Of a DNA stretch of 50,936 nucleotides, positions 16,785 to 24,943 are shown one piece after another (within the stretch, counting starts at the first letter, position 1; each line of letters begins with the position of its first letter). Source of the DNA: Alphaproteobacteria bacterium (GTDB lineage Bacteria; Pseudomonadota; Alphaproteobacteria; Caulobacterales; Caulobacteraceae); NCBI GenBank assembly GCA_018821435.1, contig JAHJME010000043.1, forward strand, positions 1 through 50,936. The letters are read 5' to 3'. A model generated the notes under the pieces. That model was not told where the DNA came from. It saw nothing but the letters and a program-made list of their open reading frames with translations, and did not search any database. The position numbers and the translations under genes are program-made.

Positions 16785-17546
16785 TCAGTGGATGAACTCG
16801 CCGCCATTGGCGCTGACGGTCTGGCCGGTGATGTAGTTGGCTTCCTGCGACGCCAGGAACGCGACCAGGCTGGCGATCTCCTCCGGCTCGCCGAAGCGGC
16901 CGATGGGAACGCGCGTCTTGGCCTCTTCGGCGTAGTTGCGGATCGTCGCGGTGGCCGCAGTGAAGACGCCGCCCGGCGCCACCACGTTGACGTGGATGTT
17001 CCACTTGGCCAGCTCGCGCGCCCAGGTCCGGGTCATGGACAGCAGGGCGCCCTTGGCCGCCGCATAGTGCGAGCCGGAGCGGCCGCCGACGGTGCCCATC
17101 GCCGAGGAGATGTTGACGATCTTGCCCGCGCCCTGGCGCTTCATCCCCTCCAGGACGATCTGGGTGCAGTGGAAGGCGCCCTTCACGTGGACGCCCAGCA
17201 TGCGGTCGAGAATGGCGTCGTCCACCTCCTCGATCGGCAACCGGCGGCTGGCGATCCCGGCGTTGTTGACCAGGACGCCGATGACATCGCCGCCGCCCAG
17301 CCCGGCCAGGGCCGCGAGTACGGCCGTCTCGACCGCCGCCCGGTCGGACACGTCGGCCACGGCGGCGTGGGCGGCGCCACCCTCGGCCCGGATCGCCTCG
17401 ACCGTCGCCGCGGCGCCCTCGACGCTCACGTCGTTGACGATCACCGCCGCGCCGCGTTGGGCCAGCAGCACGGCGCAGGCGCGGCCGATGCCGGAACCGG
17501 CGCCGGTGACCATGGCGACCTGGCCGTCGAAGGGACGTGGGCTCAT
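16785..17546 (-). CDS. Short-chain dehydrogenase/reductase
   Basis: A 253-residue classical SDR. The cofactor motif is TGAGSGIG (about residues 14-21), followed by NNAG, then catalytic Ser (ISSAMG) and Tyr/Lys (HYAAAK). The C-terminus has the PG motif VAPGGV and ends with a FLASQEANYITGQTVSANGGEF pattern typical of 3-oxoacyl reductases (split here: FLASQEANYITG, then ANGG). It likely oxidises a 3-hydroxyacyl-CoA or an alicyclic alcohol in the pathway; substrate inferred from context. The ATG at 17546 sits in an ATGA overlap with the thioesterase stop. Confidence 0.9.
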   Translation of the reverse strand: MSPRPFDGQVAMVTGAGSGIGRACAVLLAQRGAAVIVNDVSVEGAAATVEAIRAEGGAAHAAVADVSDRAAVETAVLAALAGLGGGDVIGVLVNNAGIASRRLPIEEVDDAILDRMLGVHVKGAFHCTQIVLEGMKRQGAGKIVNISSAMGTVGGRSGSHYAAAKGALLSMTRTWARELAKWNIHVNVVAPGGVFTAATATIRNYAEEAKTRVPIGRFGEPEEIASLVAFLASQEANYITGQTVSANGGEFIH

Positions 17547-17980
17547 GCGGCGTCCGCCTTCTTGATGCTGACCGTCACGATGCCCAGGGCATAGAGCTTG
17601 CCGGTCTCGTCGACGACGCGGGCGTTACCCACGGCGGTGGTGCGGCCGAAGTGATCCAGTTGACCCCGGGCCGTGAGGTTCAGCTTGGCCGGCGCGGCGC
17701 GGATGTAGTTGACCTTCAGCTCGATGGTCACGGTGCTGTCGGTGTGGCCCAGACGCGTGCGGGCCGCCTGGACCACGGCCGAGTCGATCATCTGCGCGAT
17801 GGCGCCGCCGGCCGCGTCGCCGCGCCGGTTGGTTGAGCCCGGCGAGCCGTCGAACACGATCACCGCCTCGCCGTCGCCCGGCACCTTCAGCTTGAGGCCC
17901 AGCGTCCGGTGGATGGGCGAGGTGTCGTAGTACCCCTCCATCTCATCGTAGTGCTGGCGGCTCATCGCGGCGGCGCTCAT
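17543..17980 (-). CDS. PaaI-family hotdog thioesterase
   Basis: A 145-residue single hotdog-fold protein. The active-site region is AAGGAIAQMIDSAVVQAA, with the G-G and D of PaaI-type acyl-CoA thioesterases, and VTIELKVNYIRAAPA is the following strand. It would hydrolyse dead-end acyl-CoA esters and recover CoA. Start: ATG 17980 in an ATGA overlap with the crotonase stop; an internal ATG at 17965 is possible. The longer open frame (to 18400) runs through the crotonase gene in another frame and is not used. Confidence 0.88.
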   Translation of the reverse strand: MSAAAMSRQHYDEMEGYYDTSPIHRTLGLKLKVPGDGEAVIVFDGSPGSTNRRGDAAGGAIAQMIDSAVVQAARTRLGHTDSTVTIELKVNYIRAAPAKLNLTARGQLDHFGRTTAVGNARVVDETGKLYALGIVTVSIKKADAA

Positions 17981-18738
17981 TGCGCGCCTTCCTTGGCCTT
18001 GGCGTCGAGGAAGGCGGCGGCCTGTTTCTTGGCCGCATTGGTCTGGCGCATCAGGCGGGTGACCCGGTCGGCCGCGTGGGCCGAGACGCTGTAGGGCATC
18101 TCCTGGTTCTCGTAGAAGAACCGCTTGGTCGTGTGGATCGCCATCTCGTTGTACTGCGCGACCTCGCGGGCCAGGGCGTAGGCCCGGGCGGTGACGTCGG
18201 CGTCGGGCGCGATCTCGTTGATCATGCCCAGTTGCAGGGCCTCGGCGACCGGGATCCGGCGGCCGGTGATCACCAGCTCGAACGCCTTGCGCATCGGCAC
18301 GACAGCGGAGAGGCCAATGAGGGCAAAGGTCGCAACGAGGCCGTGGTGCACCTCGGGATAGCCGAACTGGGTGGTCTCGCCCGCCACCACCATGTCGCAC
18401 GACATGGCGATGCTGGCGCCCAGGCCCAGGGTCGGGCCGTTGACGGCGGCGATCAGCACCGGGCGGGTATTGCGGTAGAGCGCGGCAAGGTCGACGGCCA
18501 TCGACGGCGGGGCCTTGGACTTCACCGGGTTGGCGACTTCGTTCAGGTCGACGCCGCCGCAGAAGTTGACGCCCTCGCCGCGGATCACCACGGCCTTCAG
18601 CGCCTGGACCTCCAGCGAGCGCAGGGTGTCGTAGAATTCCACGAACATCGCGTTGGTGAAGGCGTTGCGCTTCGCCGGCCGGTTGAAGACGATCTCGCCG
18701 ATCCCCTCCTCGATCTGGTTGAAGACGATATCACTCAT
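17977..18738 (-). CDS. Crotonase-family enoyl-CoA hydratase/isomerase
   Basis: A 253-residue crotonase. The oxyanion-hole strand is GEGVNFCGGVDLNEV and the second is AAVNGPTLGLGASIAMSCD. The catalytic Glu of the YPEVHHGL helix is present, but the first hydratase Glu (in the G-x-G-x-E-L-A position) is Ala (GASIA). One-Glu crotonases are often isomerases, hydrolases or C-C bond enzymes rather than hydratases. The ATG at 18738 overlaps the stop of the NDP-forming synthetase (ATGA). Reaction not assignable from sequence. Confidence 0.88.
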   Translation of the reverse strand: MSDIVFNQIEEGIGEIVFNRPAKRNAFTNAMFVEFYDTLRSLEVQALKAVVIRGEGVNFCGGVDLNEVANPVKSKAPPSMAVDLAALYRNTRPVLIAAVNGPTLGLGASIAMSCDMVVAGETTQFGYPEVHHGLVATFALIGLSAVVPMRKAFELVITGRRIPVAEALQLGMINEIAPDADVTARAYALAREVAQYNEMAIHTTKRFFYENQEMPYSVSAHAADRVTRLMRQTNAAKKQAAAFLDAKAKEGAQ

Positions 18739-20840
18739 AGATCCTGGCTCCTGGTCGCCACGATGAGCGCGTCCACGGCGACCACGCCGCGTCCCTTTCC
18801 GCGCACCATCAGAGGGTTGATGTCGATCTCGCGGTAGTCGGCCGCGTGGGCCGCGATGAACCGCGACAGCTCGGCGAGTGCGGCGGCCGCCGCCTCCACG
18901 TCGCAAGGGGGTTTGCCGCGCGCGCCCAGCAGCAGGGGGGCGCCGCGCAGGCGGAGGATCATATCGCGCGCCTGGTCGACCGTGACCGGCGCCGGCGCGA
19001 ACTGGGTGTCTTTCAGCACTTCGAGGAAGATGCCGCCGACGGCGACCATCACCGACGGGCCGAAGACGTCGTCGACGACCGCGCCCAGCGCCAGCTCGAC
19101 GCCCTCCTCGCGGGGCTGCAGCACGATGGCCGCGGCCGGATCGGGCAGATGCGCGCTGGCGTCTGAGAGTTGCGCGTAGGCGGCCGCGACCGTGTCCGCG
19201 CCCAAGGGGCCGACCACGCCGCCGATCTCCGTCTTATGGGCCAGCCGATCGCCTTCCAGCTTGAGGAAGACCTGGCCGCCCAGGTCGCGCTGCACGGCCA
19301 CGGCCTCGGCGGCGCTTTTCACCGGCCAGATCTGCACCTGCGGCAAGGCCTTGAGGCCGGACAGGATCGCGCGGGCCTTCTCGCCGGCGATCACGTCGCG
19401 ATGGCCGGCCGACGTGTGCGTCTCAAACACGTCGGCCGGCCTGGCGCGCGGCGCAACTGCCCCCAGCGCCTGCGCCAGTCGGGTCGGCTCCTCGAACCAG
19501 AGGACGCCAAGATCGCGAAGTTCCGCCTCGAACTCTGGTGTCGTCAGGCCGCAGCAGAACACCGGCTTGTCGCTCGCGGCGACGAAGTCGGTCAGGCTGT
19601 CCTGGACGATGGCCTGCACGTGCTCGGCCATGCAGGCGTAGGAGAGCCAGATGGCGATGGCGTCCACCGGCTGGGCGTCCATCCACTGGAGCGCCGCTTC
19701 GAACGAGCGGCGGCCCTTGCCGAACAGGGCGTAGACGTCGAACGGGTTGACGAAGTGGGCCGGACCCAGGGCGGCGATCTGCGCCTCGGTGGGCGGGACA
19801 GTCGCGGCGGGCACATCCAGGCCGAAGCGCTCGGCGGCGTCCAGGGTGACGATGGCGTACCCGCCCGACGGCGTGACCACGCCCAGCCGCCGGCCCCGCG
19901 GGATGCGTCCGGCGCTGGCCAGGGTGACCGCGTCGACGAACTGGGTCTCGTCCCGCACGACAATGGCGCCCGCCGCTTCCAGGGCGGCCTCGAAGATGGC
20001 GGCGTTGCCGGCCAGGCTGCCGGTGTGCGACGCGATCTGGGCGGCGCTGGCCGCGGACCGGCCGGTCTTCCAGAACACCACCGGCTTGCCCATGGCCACG
20101 GTGCGTTCCACCGCGGCCATCAGACGGCGACCGTCGCGGCAGCCTTCCAGGATCAGGGCGGCGCAGGCGACCTCCGGATCGTCGGCGGCCCATTCCAGGC
20201 ACTCGGCCGCGTCCACGTCGAACTCGGCGCCGGTGTCGATGACGTACTTGGCCCCGACACCCCGGCCCCGCAGCTTGGCCGAGCCGAAGTAGAGGGTCAG
20301 CCCGCCGCTCTGGCCGATGGCGGCGACGTTGCCGGGCAGCTGGGGCAGGTTGATGTCGGTGGCGATGGTGGCGAACACCCGGCCATTCACATCGCGCGAC
20401 CCGACCGTGTTCGGCCCCATGACCCGCAGGCCGCAGGCCGCCTTGGCCTCGGCGATGGCCGCGTGCAGCTCCGCGCCCAGCGCGGGATCGGAGAAGCCGT
20501 CGGCGAACACCAGGGCGGCGCGGACGCCGCGCACGCCGCATTCGCGGATCGCGGCCGGCGTGCGCTCGGCCGAGACGCAGATCAGCGCCAGGTCGATGTC
20601 GCCCGGCGCCTCGGCCAATGACGCGTGGCACGGACGCTGCCCGATCCGATCCTGACTGGGGCTGACGCAATGGATCGCGCCGGCATAGCCGGTGGACTCC
20701 AGGGTCGCGAGCACCCGGCCGCCGGACCGCGCGCGGTCGGCGCTGGCGCCAACCACGGCGATCGACCGCGGCGCGAAGAACGCCGCCAGGTCGCTCGGCT
20801 GAGGATCGGAAGACGGCGTCGCCGCCCGCAGCGGGATCAT
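18735..20840 (-). CDS. NDP-forming acyl-CoA synthetase (fused alpha/beta, ATP-grasp)
   Basis: A 701-residue fusion. The N-terminal CoA-binding Rossmann domain (SIAVVGASADRARSG) is followed by a succinyl-CoA-synthetase-like flavodoxin domain with the phospho-His loop SHTGSLAGN (about residue 255). The C-terminal ATP-grasp domain has HKTEIGGVVGPL and ends in the REIDINPLMVRGKG motif. The family converts acyl-CoA plus ADP/Pi to acid plus ATP, or the reverse. Here it could activate the substrate or recover ATP from a CoA-ester product. Start at 20840 (ATGA overlap with the CaiB gene). It is the second of three CoA-ester-forming enzyme types in one operon. Confidence 0.9.
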   Translation of the reverse strand: MIPLRAATPSSDPQPSDLAAFFAPRSIAVVGASADRARSGGRVLATLESTGYAGAIHCVSPSQDRIGQRPCHASLAEAPGDIDLALICVSAERTPAAIRECGVRGVRAALVFADGFSDPALGAELHAAIAEAKAACGLRVMGPNTVGSRDVNGRVFATIATDINLPQLPGNVAAIGQSGGLTLYFGSAKLRGRGVGAKYVIDTGAEFDVDAAECLEWAADDPEVACAALILEGCRDGRRLMAAVERTVAMGKPVVFWKTGRSAASAAQIASHTGSLAGNAAIFEAALEAAGAIVVRDETQFVDAVTLASAGRIPRGRRLGVVTPSGGYAIVTLDAAERFGLDVPAATVPPTEAQIAALGPAHFVNPFDVYALFGKGRRSFEAALQWMDAQPVDAIAIWLSYACMAEHVQAIVQDSLTDFVAASDKPVFCCGLTTPEFEAELRDLGVLWFEEPTRLAQALGAVAPRARPADVFETHTSAGHRDVIAGEKARAILSGLKALPQVQIWPVKSAAEAVAVQRDLGGQVFLKLEGDRLAHKTEIGGVVGPLGADTVAAAYAQLSDASAHLPDPAAAIVLQPREEGVELALGAVVDDVFGPSVMVAVGGIFLEVLKDTQFAPAPVTVDQARDMILRLRGAPLLLGARGKPPCDVEAAAAALAELSRFIAAHAADYREIDINPLMVRGKGRGVVAVDALIVATRSQDL

Positions 20841-22075
20841 TGCGAGGGGCCGACCTGGGCGTGCGGGACCATGTCGGCGATGACGCCCAGCTTGATCAGC
20901 CCGGCGATGTCGTCGTCCGTCCGACCGATCTCCTTGACGATCTCCACCGTGTGCTCGCCGAAGCGCGGCGGTGGACGACGGATGCTGGGCGGGGTCTTCG
21001 ACATCTTCCAGGGCAGATTCAGCGCCGGCATCTCGCCCACGCCCGGCGCTTCGTAGGATTGCACCATGCCGCGCGCCAGCGTCTGCGGATGGCTGAACAC
21101 CGCCGCCAGATCGTTGATCGGACCGCAGACGATGGCGTTGTCGTCGAACTCCTGGCGCCACTGGGCCGCCGGCTTGGCCAGCATCGCCTCATGGACCATC
21201 GGATAGAGCACCGCCTCGTTGGCGACGCGGGCGAAGGGCGTGGCGAAACGCTCGTCCTCGACCCACTCCGGCTTGCCCAGCAGGCGGCAGAAGTCCGGCC
21301 ACTGGCGCTGGCCGGGCACGGCCTGGAGATAGACCCCGTCCGCGCACTTGAACGCCGCCGATGGCACACGCTGCGGGTTCTCGGTGCCGTGGCGCTCCGG
21401 GACCTTGCCGGTCATCAGGTAGCGGGTGCCGATGACGGACAGCATCGAGACCATGATGTCGAACATGGCGAGGTCGATGTGCTGTCCCTCCCCCGTCCGC
21501 TCGCGGTGGTAGAGGGCGCCCAGCACGGCGGCGAAGCCGTAGATGCCGGTGGAGACATCGGCGATGGGGGCCATGCTCTTCACCGGCGTGCGGCCGTGCT
21601 CGCCGGTGATGCTCATGAAGCCGCTGCCGGCCTGGAGCACGGGGTCGTAGCCGCGCTTGCCGCGGTCGGGGCCGGTCTGCCCGTAGCCGGACACCGAATG
21701 ATAGATCACCCGCGGATTGATCGCCCGGATCGCTTCGTAGCCGACGCCCAGGCGGTCGGCCGCGCCGGGGGTGAAGTTCTGCATCACCACGTCGGCGCCG
21801 CGCGCCAGCTCCAGGATGATCGCCAGGCCCTCAGGCCGCTTCATGTCGACGGCGATGGTGCGCTTGGAGCGGTTGTTGGTGGCGTAGTAGCCGCTGAGGC
21901 CCTTGTTGAACGGCGGCCAGACCCGGCTCTCGTCCTTGGCGCGCGGATGCTCGACGAAGATCACGTCGGCGCCGAACTCGGCCAGCATCATCGAGGTCAG
22001 CGGACCGGCCACGCCGCGCGACAGGTCCAGGACCTTCACGCCGGCGAACATGTCCTGCGGGGTCTCTGTGGTCAT
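20837..22075 (-). CDS. CaiB/BaiF (class III) CoA-transferase
   Basis: A 412-residue class III CoA-transferase. It has VLDLSRGVAGPLTSMMLAEFGADV at the start (split: VLDLSRGVAGP, LAEFGADV), YATNNRSKRTIAVD, VVMQNFTPGAADRLG, and the loop with the catalytic Asp, HIDLAMFDIM (about residue 205). These enzymes move CoA between carboxylates through an Asp-acyl-anhydride. The human homologue SUGCT uses succinyl-CoA with glutarate or 3-hydroxy-3-methylglutarate, a relevant parallel because the next gene is an HMG-CoA-lyase relative. ATG at 22075 overlaps the lyase-like gene's stop (ATGA). Confidence 0.92.
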   Translation of the reverse strand: MTTETPQDMFAGVKVLDLSRGVAGPLTSMMLAEFGADVIFVEHPRAKDESRVWPPFNKGLSGYYATNNRSKRTIAVDMKRPEGLAIILELARGADVVMQNFTPGAADRLGVGYEAIRAINPRVIYHSVSGYGQTGPDRGKRGYDPVLQAGSGFMSITGEHGRTPVKSMAPIADVSTGIYGFAAVLGALYHRERTGEGQHIDLAMFDIMVSMLSVIGTRYLMTGKVPERHGTENPQRVPSAAFKCADGVYLQAVPGQRQWPDFCRLLGKPEWVEDERFATPFARVANEAVLYPMVHEAMLAKPAAQWRQEFDDNAIVCGPINDLAAVFSHPQTLARGMVQSYEAPGVGEMPALNLPWKMSKTPPSIRRPPPRFGEHTVEIVKEIGRTDDDIAGLIKLGVIADMVPHAQVGPSQ

Positions 22076-22980
22076 GACGCAAGCGCCCTCTTGCTACGGC
22101 CGAACTTCCCCAGGCGGCCGGGGAGCGGATGGCCAAGTTTCTCCTCGAGGAACCGGTAGGCCTCGAGCACGATGTCCAGATCGACCCCGGTCTCGACGCC
22201 CGCGTCCTCGCAGAGGTGCAGCAGGTCTTCCGTCGAGATGTTGCCGGTGGAGTTGCGGGTCTGCGGCGAGCCGCCGATGCCGCCCACGGCGCTGTCGAAG
22301 CGGGTGGCGCCGGCGTCCATGGCGGCCAGCACATTGGCCAGGCCGAGGCCGCGGGTGTCGTGGAAGTGCAGCGACAGCGGACTGTCGGGGAAGGCGCTGA
22401 GCGTGTCGCCGACCAGCCGGCCGACCTGCGCCGGTCCGGCCTCGCCCGAGGTGTCGCCGAGGCAGACTTCGTTGGCGCCGGCCTCGTGCAGGCGGCCCAT
22501 CAGACGCAGCACCCGGTCGAAGGGGATCTCGCCCTCCACCGAACACCCGAACGCCTTGGCGACCACCGCGATGACGCCCAGGCCGTTGGCGCGAGCTTCC
22601 GCCACCGCCTCGGCGGCGGAGGCCAGGTTGTCGTCCTGGGTGCGGTCGGGGCGGTAGTCGGCGAGGCTGGCCGAGATGAAGACCGAAACCACCGGCATGT
22701 CGGCGTCCAGCGCCCGGCGCACGCCCGACAGGTTCGGCACTGTCGCGTCGTAGATCGTGCCCGGCCGGCGGGTGATCCCGGCCATGATCTGAGCGGCGTC
22801 CGCCATGTGCGGCATCGCCTTGGGGCTCACGAACGAGACGGCGTTGATCTGCGGGAAGCCGGCGTTCGACAGCAGGTCGACGAACGCTACCTTGTCCGCC
22901 GTGGACAGGTGCGTCGTCTCGGCCTGGAGGCCGTCGCGGGGCGACACCTCGCGAAGGTGGATGCGGCTGGGGTAGTGCAA
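22072..22980 (-). CDS. HMG-CoA-lyase-like aldolase with altered active site
   Basis: A 302-residue DRE-TIM metallolyase. Preserved: R15-D16 (EVSPRDGLQ), the metal ligands H205 and H207 (LHFHDTRG) and N247 (TGN). Changed: the catalytic Glu of the V-I-E-T-T-S-F motif is N46 (QINAVSF), and the catalytic-loop Cys of G-G-C-P is S238 (GGSPQTRN). The rest of the signature loop follows the family (STGNISTEDL). It is probably a carbon-carbon lyase acting on a related CoA ester, not a standard HMG-CoA lyase. It starts with TTG at 22980 with a weak Shine-Dalgarno, 13 bp from the regulatory element, and is the first gene of the eight-gene operon. Confidence 0.88.
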   Translation of the reverse strand: MHYPSRIHLREVSPRDGLQAETTHLSTADKVAFVDLLSNAGFPQINAVSFVSPKAMPHMADAAQIMAGITRRPGTIYDATVPNLSGVRRALDADMPVVSVFISASLADYRPDRTQDDNLASAAEAVAEARANGLGVIAVVAKAFGCSVEGEIPFDRVLRLMGRLHEAGANEVCLGDTSGEAGPAQVGRLVGDTLSAFPDSPLSLHFHDTRGLGLANVLAAMDAGATRFDSAVGGIGGSPQTRNSTGNISTEDLLHLCEDAGVETGVDLDIVLEAYRFLEEKLGHPLPGRLGKFGRSKRALAS

Positions 22981-22993
22981 GTTTCCGTCCCGT

Positions 22994-23031
22994 TTGTTCG
23001 TTTATCGAACTTAATCACAGATAACGAACAA
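22994..23031 (-). promoter_or_regulatory. 38-bp IclR-type operator, lyase-operon promoter
   Basis: Read on the minus strand this begins TTGTTCGTTATCTG and continues to TTCGATAAACGAACAA. The inner part contains a perfect dyad GTTCG/CGAAC with a 5-bp spacer (plus strand 22996-23010). The same 38-bp layout occurs at 24073-24110 in the opposite orientation, flanking the iclR gene. It resembles the PcaR box I recall from Pseudomonas putida (GTTCGATAATCGCAC). Confidence 0.75.
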
Positions 23032-23137
23032 AGACGTAGCGGCGGTGTTTTCAGCCGTCAAGGCCGGCCGGAGCCGTTTCGAAAATTCGGGATGTCGTCC
23101 GGGAAAGCCGCTCGCCGGGTCGGCGAGCCGGCCCGCG

Positions 23138-23932
23138 CTACGCGATGAGCTGTTGCAGACGCCGCTGGATATCGAGCATGAGCGGCAGGAATTCCGTCAG
23201 CATCCGCTCGACCGAAACGTGGCGCGACACCACCCCCACATTGAGGCCGGCGGTGACCTTGCCGGAGCCATCCACCAGGGGCACGGCGATGGAGCGCAGG
23301 CCGCGGCCGGTCTCCTCGTCGTTGATCGAGTAGCCCTGGTCCCGGACACGACCCAGTTCCGCCATCAGATCCGGGATCTCGGTGAGCGTCTTTTCGGTCG
23401 TCTTCGGACGCTCGACGGATTCCAGCAGCGTCCGGGCCTTGTCCTCGGGCCAGCTGGCCAGGATCACCCGGCCCAGCGAAGCGCCATACGCCGGCAGCCG
23501 CCCGCCCACGCTCCGGCTCACGGTGAGCGTGCGTCCGGAATCGATGGCGCGCGCCAGATAGACGATCTCGGCGCCGTCCAGCTTCGCCACGGCGCTGGTC
23601 TCGCCGATCTTCTGCGTCAGTTCCTCCAGGAAGGGCTGAACGATGCTGATGAACGGCGTCGACGACAGATAGGCGTAGCCCAGCCGCAGCATGCGCGGCG
23701 TCAGCGAGAAGAACTTCCCGTCGTACTCGGCGTAGCCCAGCCGGGTCAGGGTCAGCAGGCACCGGCGCACGGTGGCGCGCTCCAGCCCGACCCGCTCGGC
23801 CACCTGGCTGATCGTCAGCCGCTGATCCTGGTCGCCGAAGACCTCGATCACCGCCAGGCCCTTGGCGAAACCCGCGATGAACTCCGGGTCCTGCTCGGCC
23901 AGGATGCTGGCGTAGGGGAACGTCTTCTTCAT
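23138..23932 (-). CDS. IclR-family regulator, PcaR/PobR-like
   Basis: A 264-residue regulator. The N-terminal winged HTH (about 15-80) has FIAGFAKGLAVIEVFG, LTISQVAERVGLERATVRRCLLTL (as two blocks) and LGYAEYDGKFFSLTPRMLRLGYAYLSS, the hallmark of the PcaR/PobR/PcaU branch. The C-terminal effector domain contains RSIAVPLVDGSGKVTAGLNVG. Start: ATG 23932 with GAGAGG upstream; the earlier in-frame Met has no ribosome site. It sits between the two CoA operons and faces the rightward one. The two mirrored 38-bp elements make it the obvious regulator of both. The effector is presumably the acid or an early CoA ester. Confidence 0.92.
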   Translation of the reverse strand: MKKTFPYASILAEQDPEFIAGFAKGLAVIEVFGDQDQRLTISQVAERVGLERATVRRCLLTLTRLGYAEYDGKFFSLTPRMLRLGYAYLSSTPFISIVQPFLEELTQKIGETSAVAKLDGAEIVYLARAIDSGRTLTVSRSVGGRLPAYGASLGRVILASWPEDKARTLLESVERPKTTEKTLTEIPDLMAELGRVRDQGYSINDEETGRGLRSIAVPLVDGSGKVTAGLNVGVVSRHVSVERMLTEFLPLMLDIQRRLQQLIA

Positions 23933-24072
23933 GCCTCTCCCTCGGGTCGCGGCGTCCGGCGCCGTCCGACTCCAGGCGCGCCAGCGATAGCACAACCGCG
24001 CCGAGCAACGTCCATCAGCACGCCCAAATGACCTTTCGCACGCCCTGTTGACACACGGCGACGGTTGGTATG

Positions 24073-24110
24073 TTGTTCGTTATCTGGATTATTGTTCGAT
24101 TATCGCACAA
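24073..24110 (+). promoter_or_regulatory. 38-bp IclR-type operator, crotonase/receptor-operon promoter
   Basis: Begins TTGTTCGTTATCTG and ends TTCGATTATCGCACAA. It is identical to the first 14 bases and 13 of the last 16 bases of the element at 22994-23031 read on the other strand. TTGTTCG recurs at a 19-bp step (24073 and 24092). The inner GTTCGATTATCGCAC differs at one base from the remembered P. putida PcaR box. It lies 48 bp before the crotonase start, in the divergent iclR promoter region. Confidence 0.75.
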
Positions 24111-24157
24111 ATGGCAAGCCCTGATCAACGGGCTGCAGGCGACCGGGGGAGGACGAC

Positions 24158-24943
24158 TTGAGTACATCCATCGATACCGAAGCCCCCGTGCTGGCCGCGC
24201 GTCACGGCGCCGTCGCCGTGATCACGCTGAATCGTCCGCAGGCCCGTAATGCGCTGAATCGCGCCCTGCTGGCGGCTCTTCATGAACATCTTCGTGACGC
24301 GGTGGCGGACGACGCCGTCCGCGCCATCGTGCTGACCGGCAATGGCCCGGCGTTCTGCGCCGGCGCCGACCTGCGCGAAGCGCTGGGGACGCCCGAGGGT
24401 CCCGACGGCTTCTGGCAGCAGTACGACCGCTCGGGCCAGTCGTTGGAGCTGCACCGCCTGCTGCCCAAGCTGCCCAAGCCGGTGATCGCCGCGGTCAATG
24501 GCTTCGCGCTGGGCGGCGGCTGCGGCCTGGCCATGTCGTGCGACCTAGTGATCTCCAGCGACCAGGCGACGTTCGGCTATCCGGAAGTGGCCCAGGGGCT
24601 GGTGGCCGCCATGGTGATGGTCAGTCTGAGCCGCATCGTGGGCCGCCGCCAGGCGCTGGACCTGCTGCTGACCGGCCGCCGCCTGACGCCGCAACAGGCG
24701 CTGGAGCTGGGCCTGATCAACCGGGTCGCGCCGCACGACGACCTGCTGTCCCAGGCGATCGCCTATGCCGACGAGGTCGCCCGCCACAGCGCCAACGCGC
24801 TGCGGATGACCAAGTCGCTCTACTACAATGTCGCCGAGCTCGATCTGGACCGCGCCCTCGACTACGCGCGGGACTTCAACGCGATGCTGCGGCAGACCAA
24901 GCCCGCCGCGGCGAGCGCGTTCGCCGGCAAGGCCAAGTCATGA
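24158..24943 (+). CDS. Crotonase-family enoyl-CoA hydratase/isomerase
   Basis: A 261-residue crotonase starting at TTG (24158) with a strong GGGGGAGG 5 nt upstream. It has NRPQARNALNRALLAAL, then oxyanion-hole GNGPAFCAGADLREAL. The second oxyanion strand AAVNGFALGGGCGLAMSCD has Gly where the first catalytic Glu of hydratases sits, while the second Glu is kept in FGYPEVAQGL. It resembles the crotonase at 17977-18738 in this pattern. It is the first gene of the rightward operon, coupled to the next crotonase by an ATGA overlap. Confidence 0.9.
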   Translation: MSTSIDTEAPVLAARHGAVAVITLNRPQARNALNRALLAALHEHLRDAVADDAVRAIVLTGNGPAFCAGADLREALGTPEGPDGFWQQYDRSGQSLELHRLLPKLPKPVIAAVNGFALGGGCGLAMSCDLVISSDQATFGYPEVAQGLVAAMVMVSLSRIVGRRQALDLLLTGRRLTPQQALELGLINRVAPHDDLLSQAIAYADEVARHSANALRMTKSLYYNVAELDLDRALDYARDFNAMLRQTKPAAASAFAGKAKS

